From positions 248,001 to 312,000 of the forward strand of contig NZ_LIXJ01000001.1 in the NCBI RefSeq assembly GCF_001905795.1: a DNA stretch of 64,000 bases. Reading direction: 5' to 3'. The stretch's first letter is position 1. The number at the start of each line of letters is the position of its first letter. The notes under the pieces were generated by a model, which saw nothing but the letters and a program-made list of their open reading frames with translations, was not told the origin of the DNA and searched no databases. Below, piece by piece: positions 56,581-64,000 of this stretch. Both the position numbers and the translations under genes were made by a program. The DNA is from Streptomyces sp. CB01580 (GTDB lineage: Bacteria; Actinomycetota; Actinomycetes; Streptomycetales; Streptomycetaceae).

Positions 56581-56646
56581 GGACGGCCCGGGGCCCGCGG
56601 GCGCGGTACCGGGATCCTCACCGCGTGCCCCGGGCCCGGGCCGTCC
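56581..56646. terminator. Bidirectional hairpin between convergent operons
   Basis: GGACGGCCCGGG (56581-56592) pairs perfectly with CCCGGGCCGTCC (56635-56646), a 12-bp stem whose loop itself can fold. It separates the SDR gene (ends 56528) from the convergent aryl carrier gene (ends 56659). Confidence 0.65.
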
Positions 56647-56658
56647 TCCGTCGCCGGG

Positions 56659-56889
56659 TCAGGCGGTGACCTTCAGCAGCACGGCCCACTCCTCGACTGC
56701 GGGGCGCTCGGCGAGGTCCGCGACGGCTATGTCGGCCCCGTGGGCCTCGCGCCACCGACCGACCAGAGTCATCAGCCGGACGGAGTCGAGGCCGTAGTCG
56801 ACGAGGTTCTCGTCGTCGGGGATGTCGTCGACGGACTCGCCGAGGACGTCGGCGATGTCGTTGCGCATCTCTTCCAGGGTGAGTGCCAC
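56659..56889 (-). CDS. Discrete aryl carrier protein for 2,3-dihydroxybenzoate
   Basis: 76-residue carrier domain with the phosphopantetheine serine in DYGLDSVRLM. It resembles the C-terminal ArCP of EntB/DhbB but is a separate protein. The GTG at 56889 follows the isochorismatase stop by five bases, so the two are coupled, as if the usual fusion had been split. DhbE should load it with dihydroxybenzoate for a siderophore NRPS, which is not in the window. It is the last gene of the operon. Confidence 0.88.
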   Translation of the reverse strand: MALTLEEMRNDIADVLGESVDDIPDDENLVDYGLDSVRLMTLVGRWREAHGADIAVADLAERPAVEEWAVLLKVTA

Positions 56890-56894
56890 GATAC

Positions 56895-57527
56895 TCAGAT
56901 CCCTTCCAGGACGGTGTCGGTGGTGGTGACGACGGCGCACCGCCCGGCGGCCCACTTCAGGGCCATGGCGTGTTCCTCGGCGGAGAAGTCCGCCACGGCG
57001 TCGGCCACGACGAACGCCTCGATGTCCCGCATCCACGCGTCGCAGGCGGTCATCAGCACACCGATGTGGGCGTAGACGCCCGTGACGACGATCTGGTCGC
57101 GGCCGAGCCCGGCCAGCCGGTCGGCCAGATCGGTGCGGGCGAACCCGCTGTACTTCCACTTGGTCACGACGGTGTCGTCCGGGCCTGGCGCGACGGCGTC
57201 GGCGATCGCCCCGGCCGCCGGGTCGGCGGGCAGGCCGGGTCCCCAGAAGTCCTGCTGCAGACCACGCTGCTGCGGGGTCTGCCCGCCGGGCTGGGCGGTG
57301 TAGAGGACGGAGACGCCCAGGTCCCGGGCGCGCGCCCGCAGGGCGGCGACGTTCGCCAGGAGTCTCGGGATCAGGTCCGTGCTCTCGTCGTAGGCGGAGA
57401 GGAAGTAGTTCTGCAGGTCGTGCACGAGCAGGACCGCGCGGGCCGGGTCGACCTTCCAGTCGACCCGGTTCGCGGGCAGGTCGGCCGCGTCCGGCATGGG
57501 GTAGGAGGTGATCTCGGGCAGGGCCAT
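56895..57527 (-). CDS. dhbB: Isochorismatase
   Basis: 210-residue hydrolase that removes pyruvate from isochorismate to give 2,3-dihydro-2,3-dihydroxybenzoate. VLLVHDLQNYFL carries the catalytic Asp, VTKWKYSGF the Lys, and VTGVYAHIGVLMTACDAWMRDIE is the standard core. In EntB and DhbB this domain is fused to an ArCP; here the protein stops and the ArCP is the next gene. It starts 12 bases after dhbE. The symbol refers to the isochorismatase part only. Confidence 0.92.
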   Translation of the reverse strand: MALPEITSYPMPDAADLPANRVDWKVDPARAVLLVHDLQNYFLSAYDESTDLIPRLLANVAALRARARDLGVSVLYTAQPGGQTPQQRGLQQDFWGPGLPADPAAGAIADAVAPGPDDTVVTKWKYSGFARTDLADRLAGLGRDQIVVTGVYAHIGVLMTACDAWMRDIEAFVVADAVADFSAEEHAMALKWAAGRCAVVTTTDTVLEGI

Positions 57528-57539
57528 GGGGGTGTCCGT

Positions 57540-59318
57540 TCAGTCCTGTGCGGGGGCGGGGCGCCGGTGGTCGGCGTCTTCGGGGCCGGTGGGTGCCGGT
57601 CCGGCGGGTGCTGCCGGACCGGGGTCCTCTGGCGAGGTGGGCTCGCTCCGCACGGCGGCGGCCCGGAGATCCTTCTTGGAGATCTTGCCGACGCCCGTCT
57701 GCGGAAACGCGGTCACGAACTCGACCCGGTCGGGCACCTTGTAGCCGGCCAGACCCCGGCCGCGTACGAAACGCTTGATCTCCACGGGCTTCAGCGGTCC
57801 GGCGCCGTCCCGCAGGATGACGTAGGCGAGACTGCGTTCACCGAGGTAGGGGTCCGGTTCGCCGACCACGTTGGCATCGTGCACGGCGGGGTGGGCGAGG
57901 ATGTGGTTCTCGACCTCCTCGGCAGCGATCTTCTCGCCGCCCCGGTTGATCTGGTCCTTGGCCCGGCCCTCGACGATCAGGTGTCCGGTCGTGGTGCGGC
58001 GGACGATGTCGCCGGTTCGGTAGAAGCCGTCCTCGGTGAACGCGCGGGCGTTGTGCTGGGGTGCGCGCCAGTAACCGCGGATGGTGTACGGCCCACGGGT
58101 CAGCAGATGCCCGGATTCACCCGGGGGCACGTCGTCGTCGGCGTCGTCGACGACACGGATCTCGTCGTCCGGGGAGATGGGCAGTCCCTGGGTGGTGACG
58201 ACGGTCTCCGCGGGGTCGTCGAGGCGGGTGTAGTTGACCAGCCCCTCCGCCATGCCGAAGACCTGCTGGAGCGTGCAGCCGAGGGCGGGACGGACCCGGC
58301 GGGCGGCCTGCTCGCTGAACTTGGCGCCGCCGACCAGCAGGACGTCCAGACTACTCAGGTCGTACGCGGTGCCGGGGGCGGCTTCGGTCCAGACCAGGGC
58401 CAGCGGCGGGACGAGGCCGGTGATGGTGACCCGTTCCCGTTCGATCAGGGGGAACGCCGCCTCGGGGCTGGGCTGCGGGCAGAGCACGACCCGGGCCCCC
58501 GCGTACAGCGCGCCGAGCGTGCCCGGCGAGGAGAGCGGGAAGTTGTGGGCGGCGGGCAGCGCGCACAGGTAGACGCTGTGTTCGTCCACCGCGCAGATCT
58601 CGTTGGAGCCGCGCAGCGAGTAGATGTAGTCGTCGTGGGTGCGCGGGATCAGCTTGGGGATGCCGGTGCTGCCGCCGGAGAGCTGCAGGAAGGCCAGATC
58701 GCCGGGGTCGGGGCCGTCGACGTCGACGGGCTCGGCGTGCACCGCGTCCAGCGCCTCGAACGCGCCCGCGTCCGGTCCGGCCACGAACACGTGCCGCAGG
58801 GTGGGGACTTCGGCGCGGACGGCACCGGCCAGCTCGCGGTAGTCGTAGCCGCCGTGCACTCCGGCGATCACATAGGCGGCGGCCTCGGTGAACTCGCAGA
58901 AGTAGCGGATCTCGGCCTCCCGGTGCGCGGGGAGCGCGAAGACGGGCAGCGCGCCGATCCGGAAGAGGGCGAAGACCACTTCGAAGAACTCGGCGATGTT
59001 GGGGAGTTGCACCACCACCCGGTCACCCTTGGCGATGCCCCGGGCCAGCAGCCCGGCGGCCAGCCGGTCGGCGCGGGCGTCGAGTTCGGCGTAGGTCCAG
59101 CGACGGTCGGCGTCGCCGCCCGGGTCGACGACCGCGACGCGGTCGGGGTGGGCGGCGGCCCGCTCGCGGAGCATGGTGCCGAAGGTCTCGCCGCGCCAGT
59201 ACCCCGCGGCCCGGTAGCGCTCGGCGAACGCGGCGGGCCAGGTCGGGGTCGGGTCCTGAACGGCCGTCCCGGCCGCGGCCGGCGTCGGGTCCTGGGCCGG
59301 GGTCGTCGTCGCGGTCAC
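57540..59318 (-). CDS. dhbE: 2,3-dihydroxybenzoate-AMP ligase
   Basis: 592-residue stand-alone adenylation enzyme that activates 2,3-dihydroxybenzoate and loads it on the aryl carrier. Core motifs are [18 protein letters not shown], the substrate-pocket region [19 protein letters not shown] and the catalytic lysine in [11 protein letters not shown]. The GTG at 59318 overlaps the dhbC stop as GTGA. Compared with EntE or DhbE it has extra disordered residues at both ends (Thr/Pro/Ala-rich). Salicylate activation is less likely given a dhbA gene in the same operon. Confidence 0.93.
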   Translation of the reverse strand: MTATTTPAQDPTPAAAGTAVQDPTPTWPAAFAERYRAAGYWRGETFGTMLRERAAAHPDRVAVVDPGGDADRRWTYAELDARADRLAAGLLARGIAKGDRVVVQLPNIAEFFEVVFALFRIGALPVFALPAHREAEIRYFCEFTEAAAYVIAGVHGGYDYRELAGAVRAEVPTLRHVFVAGPDAGAFEALDAVHAEPVDVDGPDPGDLAFLQLSGGSTGIPKLIPRTHDDYIYSLRGSNEICAVDEHSVYLCALPAAHNFPLSSPGTLGALYAGARVVLCPQPSPEAAFPLIERERVTITGLVPPLALVWTEAAPGTAYDLSSLDVLLVGGAKFSEQAARRVRPALGCTLQQVFGMAEGLVNYTRLDDPAETVVTTQGLPISPDDEIRVVDDADDDVPPGESGHLLTRGPYTIRGYWRAPQHNARAFTEDGFYRTGDIVRRTTTGHLIVEGRAKDQINRGGEKIAAEEVENHILAHPAVHDANVVGEPDPYLGERSLAYVILRDGAGPLKPVEIKRFVRGRGLAGYKVPDRVEFVTAFPQTGVGKISKKDLRAAAVRSEPTSPEDPGPAAPAGPAPTGPEDADHRRPAPAQD

Positions 59319-60529
59319 AGCCGGGCCCCCACGGCGCCGAGGAAGGTGCGGAACTTGGCGGCGGTCTCGGCGGTCTCCGCCTCGGGCTCGGAGGCGGCCA
59401 CCACCCCGGCGCCCGCGTACAGGCGCAGCGAGGTCGGTCCGGCCTCGGCGCAGCGGATGGTGACGACCCATTCGCCGTCGCCGTCGGCGTCGCCCCAGCC
59501 GACCATGCCGGTGAAGAAGCCGCGGTCGAAGGGTTCGCTCTCCCGGATGACCCGTCGGGCGGTGTCGGTGGGGGTGCCGCAGACGGCGGGGGTCGGGTGC
59601 AGCGCGCAGCCCAGTTCGAGGGCGGTGGTGTCCGGGGAGCGCAGGGTGCCGGTGACGGTGGTGGACAGGTGCCACATGGTCGCGGTGCGGACCAGGGTCG
59701 GCTTGGCGGGCACGGTGAGGCCGGTGCAGTGGGGGGCGAGGGTCTCCTGCACCGCGTTGACGACGACCGCGTGCTCATGGAGGTCCTTGGCCGACTCCAG
59801 GAGGGCCGCGGCGCGCCGGACGTCCTCGGCGAGGTCGTCGCTGCGCGGTACGGATCCGGCGAGCGGGTTGGCGACCACGCGGGTGCCGTGTCGGGAGACC
59901 AGAAGTTCGGGGCTGGCCCCGAGCAGGGTGCGGTCGGGGCCGGTGGGCAGGGCGAAGGTGTAGCCGGAGGGGTCGCGGCGGGCCAGCCGCTGGAGCATCG
60001 CCGGGAGGTCGAACGGACGGGCGGCGTCGAGCCGGAGGGTGCGGGCGAGGACGACCTTGCTGAACTCGCCCTTCCACATGCGCTCGACGGCGGCGGCCAC
60101 GGACGCTCCGTACTCCTCGGGCGCCGGCTCCTGGCGGACCGTCAGGTCGCTGGCGTCGGCCGGGGAGGGCGGGTCGGCGGGCAGGGCGACGAGTGGGTCG
60201 GCGGTCAACGGGGGCGCGGTGTGCAGCACGTCCGGCACGGCGAGCGCGGCGGGGGCGTCCTGGTCGAAGGGTATGGCGCCCATGACGACGGGGGCGGCGT
60301 GTCCGGCGACGCGGGCCGCTGCGAGGGTGGCGGCCACCCGCAGGGGCAGGGGACGTTCGTCGTGCGGCACCTCGCCGTGCACTCCCTCGCCGAGGAGCGT
60401 GCGTGTCGGGGTGCCGAGGAACCGGGCGCCCGGGACGAAGGAGTTGAGCAGGCCGGTGGCCACGCCCACGGCGGGGTGGTCCGGCTCGGCGGTGGTACGG
60501 GGTGCGGCGACCTGGGGTGCCGTCGACAC
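59315..60529 (-). CDS. dhbC: Isochorismate synthase
   Basis: 404-residue chorismate-utilising enzyme that makes isochorismate. The catalytic segments [39 protein letters not shown] and [12 protein letters not shown]...[17 protein letters not shown] are all present, with the metal-binding glutamates in SPELL and RESEPFDRG. The GTG at 60529 has GGAG six bases upstream. It is separated from dhbA by 135 bases and overlaps dhbE. It belongs to the EntC/DhbC type; no pyruvate-lyase partner makes salicylate here. Confidence 0.93.
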   Translation of the reverse strand: MSTAPQVAAPRTTAEPDHPAVGVATGLLNSFVPGARFLGTPTRTLLGEGVHGEVPHDERPLPLRVAATLAAARVAGHAAPVVMGAIPFDQDAPAALAVPDVLHTAPPLTADPLVALPADPPSPADASDLTVRQEPAPEEYGASVAAAVERMWKGEFSKVVLARTLRLDAARPFDLPAMLQRLARRDPSGYTFALPTGPDRTLLGASPELLVSRHGTRVVANPLAGSVPRSDDLAEDVRRAAALLESAKDLHEHAVVVNAVQETLAPHCTGLTVPAKPTLVRTATMWHLSTTVTGTLRSPDTTALELGCALHPTPAVCGTPTDTARRVIRESEPFDRGFFTGMVGWGDADGDGEWVVTIRCAEAGPTSLRLYAGAGVVAASEPEAETAETAAKFRTFLGAVGARL

Positions 60530-60664
60530 GGTGGCTCCGTTTCTCGCACGTCCGGCGGTGGGCGCGGGCGTGCGGTGCGGGTGAGCGGGGAGTGTGTGCG
60601 GGGAAGGGGCGGGGTGCACGGGGTACGGACGGATCGGTGGCGACCGCTGCGGCGGCCGTCCCGG

Positions 60665-61564
60665 TCAGCGGAGGGTGGCGCCGCCGTCCACGTAGAGCTC
60701 CTGCATGGTGATGTGGCGGGCCAGGTCCGACACGAGGAAGAGGACCGCGTCGGCGATGTCGGACGGTTCGGCGATCCTGCCGAGCGGGATGCCCGTGCGG
60801 TAGACCGCCGGATCGCCGTCCAGGACCCGTGCCGGGGCGTCCGGGTCCTGCCACAGCGCGCGCTGCATGGCCGTGTCGGTGGATCCGGGCGCGACCACGT
60901 TGCAGCGGACGCCGCTGCGGGCCAGTTCCAGGCCGAGGCACTTGGTGTACATCGCGGCGGCGGCCTTGGAGGCGGCGTAGGCGCCGAGATGGACCCGGGG
61001 CACGCCGGCGGCGTTGGAGCCGACGGTGACGATGCTGCCACCGCCTCGGGCCACCATGCCGGGGGCGACGGCGCGGGCCGTGTGGAAGACGCCCGTGGTG
61101 TTCACGGCGAAGGTGTCCGCCCAGTCCTGGTCGGACAGTTCGGCCGCCGGGCCCGGGCGCAGGATCCCGGCCACGTTGACCAGGATGTCGAGCGGGCCGT
61201 GCCGGGTGGTGGCCGTGTCCACCACGTCGCGCACGGCCGCGGCGTCGGTGACGTCCATGGCGTACGGCGTGATGAAACCCGCCTGCTTCGACGCGTCGGC
61301 CGTCGCGGTGGATCCCGCGAGCGCGGCGGACCCGGCGTGTTCGGCGGCGAGCACCCCGACGCCCTCGAGACGCCGGTCGGTCGCCGCCACATGGGCCCCC
61401 TGGGCGGCGAGCGCGCGGGCGACGGCGGCGCCGATGCCCTGCCCCGCCCCGGTGACCAGGGCTCGGCGGTCCGCCAGGAGGCCGCCCCCGCCGAGGAGTT
61501 CGTAGCGGTCCCGGACCGTCGGTGCGGTCGTGGACGCGGAATCGTCGGATTTGACGTCGGACAT
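60665..61564 (-). CDS. dhbA: 2,3-dihydro-2,3-dihydroxybenzoate dehydrogenase
   Basis: 299-residue SDR enzyme that oxidises dihydro-dihydroxybenzoate to 2,3-dihydroxybenzoate. It has [21 protein letters not shown] and the catalytic YAASK; the C-terminal [17 protein letters not shown] is typical of EntA/DhbA. It is somewhat longer than EntA because of an N-terminal tail and an inserted stretch near residue 75. The ATG at 61564 has GGGGG upstream; an ATG at 61582 would fall in the iron box and is not chosen. It is the first gene of the operon. Confidence 0.9.
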   Translation of the reverse strand: MSDVKSDDSASTTAPTVRDRYELLGGGGLLADRRALVTGAGQGIGAAVARALAAQGAHVAATDRRLEGVGVLAAEHAGSAALAGSTATADASKQAGFITPYAMDVTDAAAVRDVVDTATTRHGPLDILVNVAGILRPGPAAELSDQDWADTFAVNTTGVFHTARAVAPGMVARGGGSIVTVGSNAAGVPRVHLGAYAASKAAAAMYTKCLGLELARSGVRCNVVAPGSTDTAMQRALWQDPDAPARVLDGDPAVYRTGIPLGRIAEPSDIADAVLFLVSDLARHITMQELYVDGGATLR

Positions 61565-61581
61565 GCCTGACCCCCAATTCA

Positions 61582-61600
61582 TAAGGTAAGCCTAACCTTA
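61582..61600. promoter_or_regulatory. Iron box upstream of dhbA
   Basis: TAAGGTAAGCCTAACCTTA, a close match to the 19-bp DmdR/IdeR consensus TTAGGTTAGGCTAACCTAA, with its edge 17 bases upstream of the dhbA start. Iron-loaded repressor should shut off the dhb operon. Confidence 0.9.
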
Positions 61601-61658
61601 TTTAATCTCGGTCGACAGCCACCCGCGGCTCGGTGGCGACGGGGCAACCCCGCCCGCC

Positions 61659-61677
61659 TATGGTTAGGCTAACCTCA
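61659..61677. promoter_or_regulatory. Iron box upstream of the FecCD permease
   Basis: TATGGTTAGGCTAACCTCA, whose 13-bp core GGTTAGGCTAACC is a perfect match to the iron-box centre. It ends four bases before the permease ATG at 61682, so the transcript may be leaderless or start at a later codon. Confidence 0.9.
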
Positions 61678-61681
61678 CTTC

Positions 61682-64000
61682 ATGCAGATGTGGGATTCCG
61701 ATGCCCGAAGGCCCCACGGCCAAGTGCGCGAGAACACAGGGACGTTGACGGTCGAGGCCGACGAAGCCCCCGCCGCCGTGGCCGAAACCGCACCGGGGCG
61801 CCGCCCTTCGGCCGAACCGTCCCGCCGCCGTACCTGGCTGGTCGTCGCCGGGTTCGCGGCCGTCGTGGTGCTGCTCTGCGGCGTCTCGCTGTGCGTCGGC
61901 GCGGGCGAGGTCGGCGCGGGCGGGGCGCTGGACTACCTGCTGAATCGTCACGGCGCCCGGGCGGACAGCCGGCTCGCCCTGGTCATCGGCGATCTGCGAC
62001 TGCCCCGTACGCTCACCGCCGTTCTGGTGGGCGCCGCACTCGGCGTCGCCGGAAGCCTGCTCCAGGCCGTCACCCGCAACCCGCTGGCCGAGACCGGGCT
62101 GCTGGGCGTCAACGCGGGTGCCTCGCTGGGCGTGGTCGCCGGGATCGGGCTGCTGGGCCTCGATTCCGGCTACGCCTATCTGGTGTGCGCGTTCGTCGGC
62201 GCCGTGACCGCCAGCGGGCTGGTCCTGCTCATCGCCGGGCGGGGTCGCGGCGGCTCCCCCATGCGGCTGGTGCTCGCCGGCTCCGCGCTGGGCGCGACCT
62301 TCGGCGGGCTCACCAGCGTCGTCGTGGTCAACTCCGCCGAGACCTACGACCGGTTCCGGTTCTGGGTGCTGGGCTCCCTCGCGGGGACGGAGGGCTTCGG
62401 CGAACTGTCCCGCCTGCTGCCCGTGCTCGTCGTCGGATTCGTGGTCGCGCTGCTGGTGACCCGCCCGCTGTCGGCGCTCGCGCTCGGCGACGACCTCGCC
62501 CGCAGCCTCGGCCACCGGCCGTCGGTCATCCGCACGACGGTGGCGGTGGCCGTGACCCTCCTCACCGCCGCGGCCGTCGCGCTGGCCGGCCCCATCTCCT
62601 TCCTCGGGCTCCTCTCCGGATTCGTGGCCCGCGCCCTGGCCGGTACCCGGGCGGCGGCGCGGCTGGTCCTGGCCGGGCTCATCGGCGCCGCGGTGCTGAC
62701 GATCGCGGACGTGGTGGCCCGGGTGGTGTCGCGCCCCTTCGAGGCACCGGTGTCGGTGATCGTGGCGCTCATCGGTGCACCGGTCCTCATCGGCATCGTG
62801 CGCTCGCGGCAGCTGGCGGCCATGGGCATGACCGAACCGGCCGCCGGCACCGCCCCGCCCGGACGGGGCCGGACACCGCTCCTCACCCGTCTGGCGAAAG
62901 TTCTGCCGCGCCGCCGTCCGGGCCACGAGGCGAACGGGACGGCGGGCACCACCACGACCGGGCCGGCGGACACCACCGGGACGACGGCGCAGGACGGGCC
63001 GGCGGCGGCGACCGAGGCGCTCTCCGCGGGGACGGCCGTGCTGCGGCGCGGTCCGTTCTCGCTGCTGGTGCACCGCCGCCCGGCCCTCGCCGTGCTGGCG
63101 CTCGCCGCGCTGGCGGTGGCGGCCGTGGTGTTCTCGGCGTACGCGGGCCAGAGCGACATGGGTGTGGGCCGTACGTTCCGTGCCGTGTTCGGCCAGGGCG
63201 ACCGCTTCGACGTGCTGCTCGTGCAGAAGTTCCGGCTCGGCCGGATCGTCGCCGGGCTGACGGCCGGAGCGGCCCTGGGACTGGCCGGCTGTCTGACCCA
63301 GACACTGGCCCGCAACCGGCTCGCCACCCCCGAGCTCCTCGGCGTCAACGACGGTGCCACCGCGGCCGTCCTGCTGTCCGTGACCCTCAGCGCCACCGGC
63401 ACCTTCGGCGCCTGGTGGGCCGGGCCCCTCGGTGCCCTCGCCGCCGTCGTCGTCGTGACGACCGTCTCCGGCGGGCTGGGGCAGCGCGGCTACCGCGTGC
63501 TCGTGGTCGGCCTCGCCATGTCGGCGCTGGCCTCCGCCGTCACTCAGGTGGTGCTGTCCCGGCGGTCCCTCAGCTCGGCCGGTTCCCTCTACGTGTGGAC
63601 CTCCGGGAGCCTCAACGGGCGCGGCTACTCCGTCGCGGTGCCCGTGCTGATCGGGCTCGCCGTGCTCGTTCCCGCGGCCCTCGCCATGGCCCGACACCTG
63701 TCCGTGCTGCGCTTCGACGACGCGACGGCCGCCTCCGTGGGCATCCGCCCGGACCGGGTCAGGCTGGTGTGCATGCTGCTCGCCGTGGCCCTGGCCGGTC
63801 TCGCGGTGGGCGTGTGCGGGCCGGTGGCCTTCGTCGCGCTGGCCTCCCCCATCATCGCCGCGCGGCTCGCCGGTCCGCTCAGAGTGCCGTTGATCGGGTC
63901 CATGCTGACCGGAGCGGTGATGGTGGTGGCCGCCGACACCGTGGGGCGCATCGCCTTCTCCGGCACCGAACTCCCGGTCGGCGTGGTGACCACCGTCCTC
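61682..64000 (+). CDS. Double-length FecCD siderophore permease (FhuB-like), 3' partial
   Basis: Inner-membrane permease with two complete BtuC/FecCD modules in one chain, at least 773 residues. The first has GDLRLPRTLTAVLVGAALG and QAVTRNPLAETGLLGVNAGAS; the second QKFRLGRIVAGLTAGAALG and TQTLARNRLATPELLGVNDG. A Thr/Gly/Ala-rich linker (about 62830-63050) joins them. The first 50 residues are polar. The frame is open to the window edge, where only the last residues of module two are missing. Most FecCD importers use two separate permeases; E. coli FhuB is the known double form. The iron box and the divergent dhb operon imply catecholate siderophore uptake. Start is uncertain: ATG 61682, or later GTG/TTG codons. 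Confidence 0.9.
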   Translation, partial: MQMWDSDARRPHGQVRENTGTLTVEADEAPAAVAETAPGRRPSAEPSRRRTWLVVAGFAAVVVLLCGVSLCVGAGEVGAGGALDYLLNRHGARADSRLALVIGDLRLPRTLTAVLVGAALGVAGSLLQAVTRNPLAETGLLGVNAGASLGVVAGIGLLGLDSGYAYLVCAFVGAVTASGLVLLIAGRGRGGSPMRLVLAGSALGATFGGLTSVVVVNSAETYDRFRFWVLGSLAGTEGFGELSRLLPVLVVGFVVALLVTRPLSALALGDDLARSLGHRPSVIRTTVAVAVTLLTAAAVALAGPISFLGLLSGFVARALAGTRAAARLVLAGLIGAAVLTIADVVARVVSRPFEAPVSVIVALIGAPVLIGIVRSRQLAAMGMTEPAAGTAPPGRGRTPLLTRLAKVLPRRRPGHEANGTAGTTTTGPADTTGTTAQDGPAAATEALSAGTAVLRRGPFSLLVHRRPALAVLALAALAVAAVVFSAYAGQSDMGVGRTFRAVFGQGDRFDVLLVQKFRLGRIVAGLTAGAALGLAGCLTQTLARNRLATPELLGVNDGATAAVLLSVTLSATGTFGAWWAGPLGALAAVVVVTTVSGGLGQRGYRVLVVGLAMSALASAVTQVVLSRRSLSSAGSLYVWTSGSLNGRGYSVAVPVLIGLAVLVPAALAMARHLSVLRFDDATAASVGIRPDRVRLVCMLLAVALAGLAVGVCGPVAFVALASPIIAARLAGPLRVPLIGSMLTGAVMVVAADTVGRIAFSGTELPVGVVTTVL

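Overview
The window is very GC-rich actinobacterial DNA that reads as Streptomyces. Supporting signs are dense short-overlap operons with many GTG starts, a complete CebR/CebEFG/BglC cello-oligosaccharide locus with 14-bp CebR palindromes, an LAXTG sortase substrate, 19-bp DmdR/IdeR-type iron boxes, and an actinobacterial group 1h [NiFe] hydrogenase locus. No rRNA, tRNA, CRISPR array or intact transposase gene was seen.

Layout. (1) 1-8128: the 3' part of a large type I polyketide synthase (acyl/adenylate ligase-ACP-KS-AT-DH-KR-ACP-TE). It starts before the window and is split by a +1 frameshift in a G run near 4166-4169. (2) 8302-24439: mainly exported and surface proteins. They are a secreted amidase, a Tat-type DyP peroxidase divergent from a beta-helix lipoprotein, a membrane-anchored unknown, a 925-residue LAXTG protein with a collagen-like stalk, a small membrane protein, an SH3-M23 peptidase, a PAS/GAF/PP2C/ATPase regulator and a multicopper oxidase. 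Two copies of a dispersed, MITE-like repeat lie here. (3) 24440-32630: an ARMT1-like (DUF89) phosphatase, then cebR, bglC, cebG, cebF and cebE, all on the minus strand. One CebR box covers the bglC ribosome-binding site and another lies just downstream of a putative cebE promoter. (4) 32985-48526: a hydrogenase island. hypBA run leftward. Rightward run the small and large hydrogenase subunits, a NifU/Rieske-like protein, four conserved proteins of unknown function, a maturation protease, a HypC-HypF fusion, a second HypC, HypD, HypE, a DUF6390-like protein and an alpha/beta hydrolase. (5) 48686-56528: a catabolic cluster with an MFS carrier, a lipoyl E2 and a fused E1 alpha/beta 2-oxo-acid dehydrogenase on the minus strand, divergent from an FCD-type GntR regulator and two short-chain dehydrogenases. 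The divergent spacer holds two ATGGATCCAT palindromes. (6) 56659-64000: catecholate siderophore genes. The minus-strand set dhbA-dhbC-dhbE-isochorismatase-aryl carrier protein makes and activates 2,3-dihydroxybenzoate. It is divergent from a double-length FecCD permease that leaves the window. Each direction has its own iron box.

How the parts fit. The ceb genes import cello-oligosaccharides and hydrolyse them inside the cell, under CebR. The hydrogenase island holds structural, electron-transfer and maturation genes for a high-affinity H2 oxidiser, with stop/start overlaps implying translational coupling along most of its length. The siderophore genes supply the aryl cap of a catecholate whose NRPS is not in the window, plus one uptake permease. 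Two gene boundaries carry recent-looking short tandem duplications (39050-39113 and 48633-48708). The strongest leads for new biology are the HypC-HypF fusion, the NifU/Rieske-like protein whose Rieske ligand positions are two CxxC pairs, the uncharacterised proteins co-transcribed with the hydrogenase, the collagen-like LAXTG protein, and the self-contained ligase-PKS-thioesterase.
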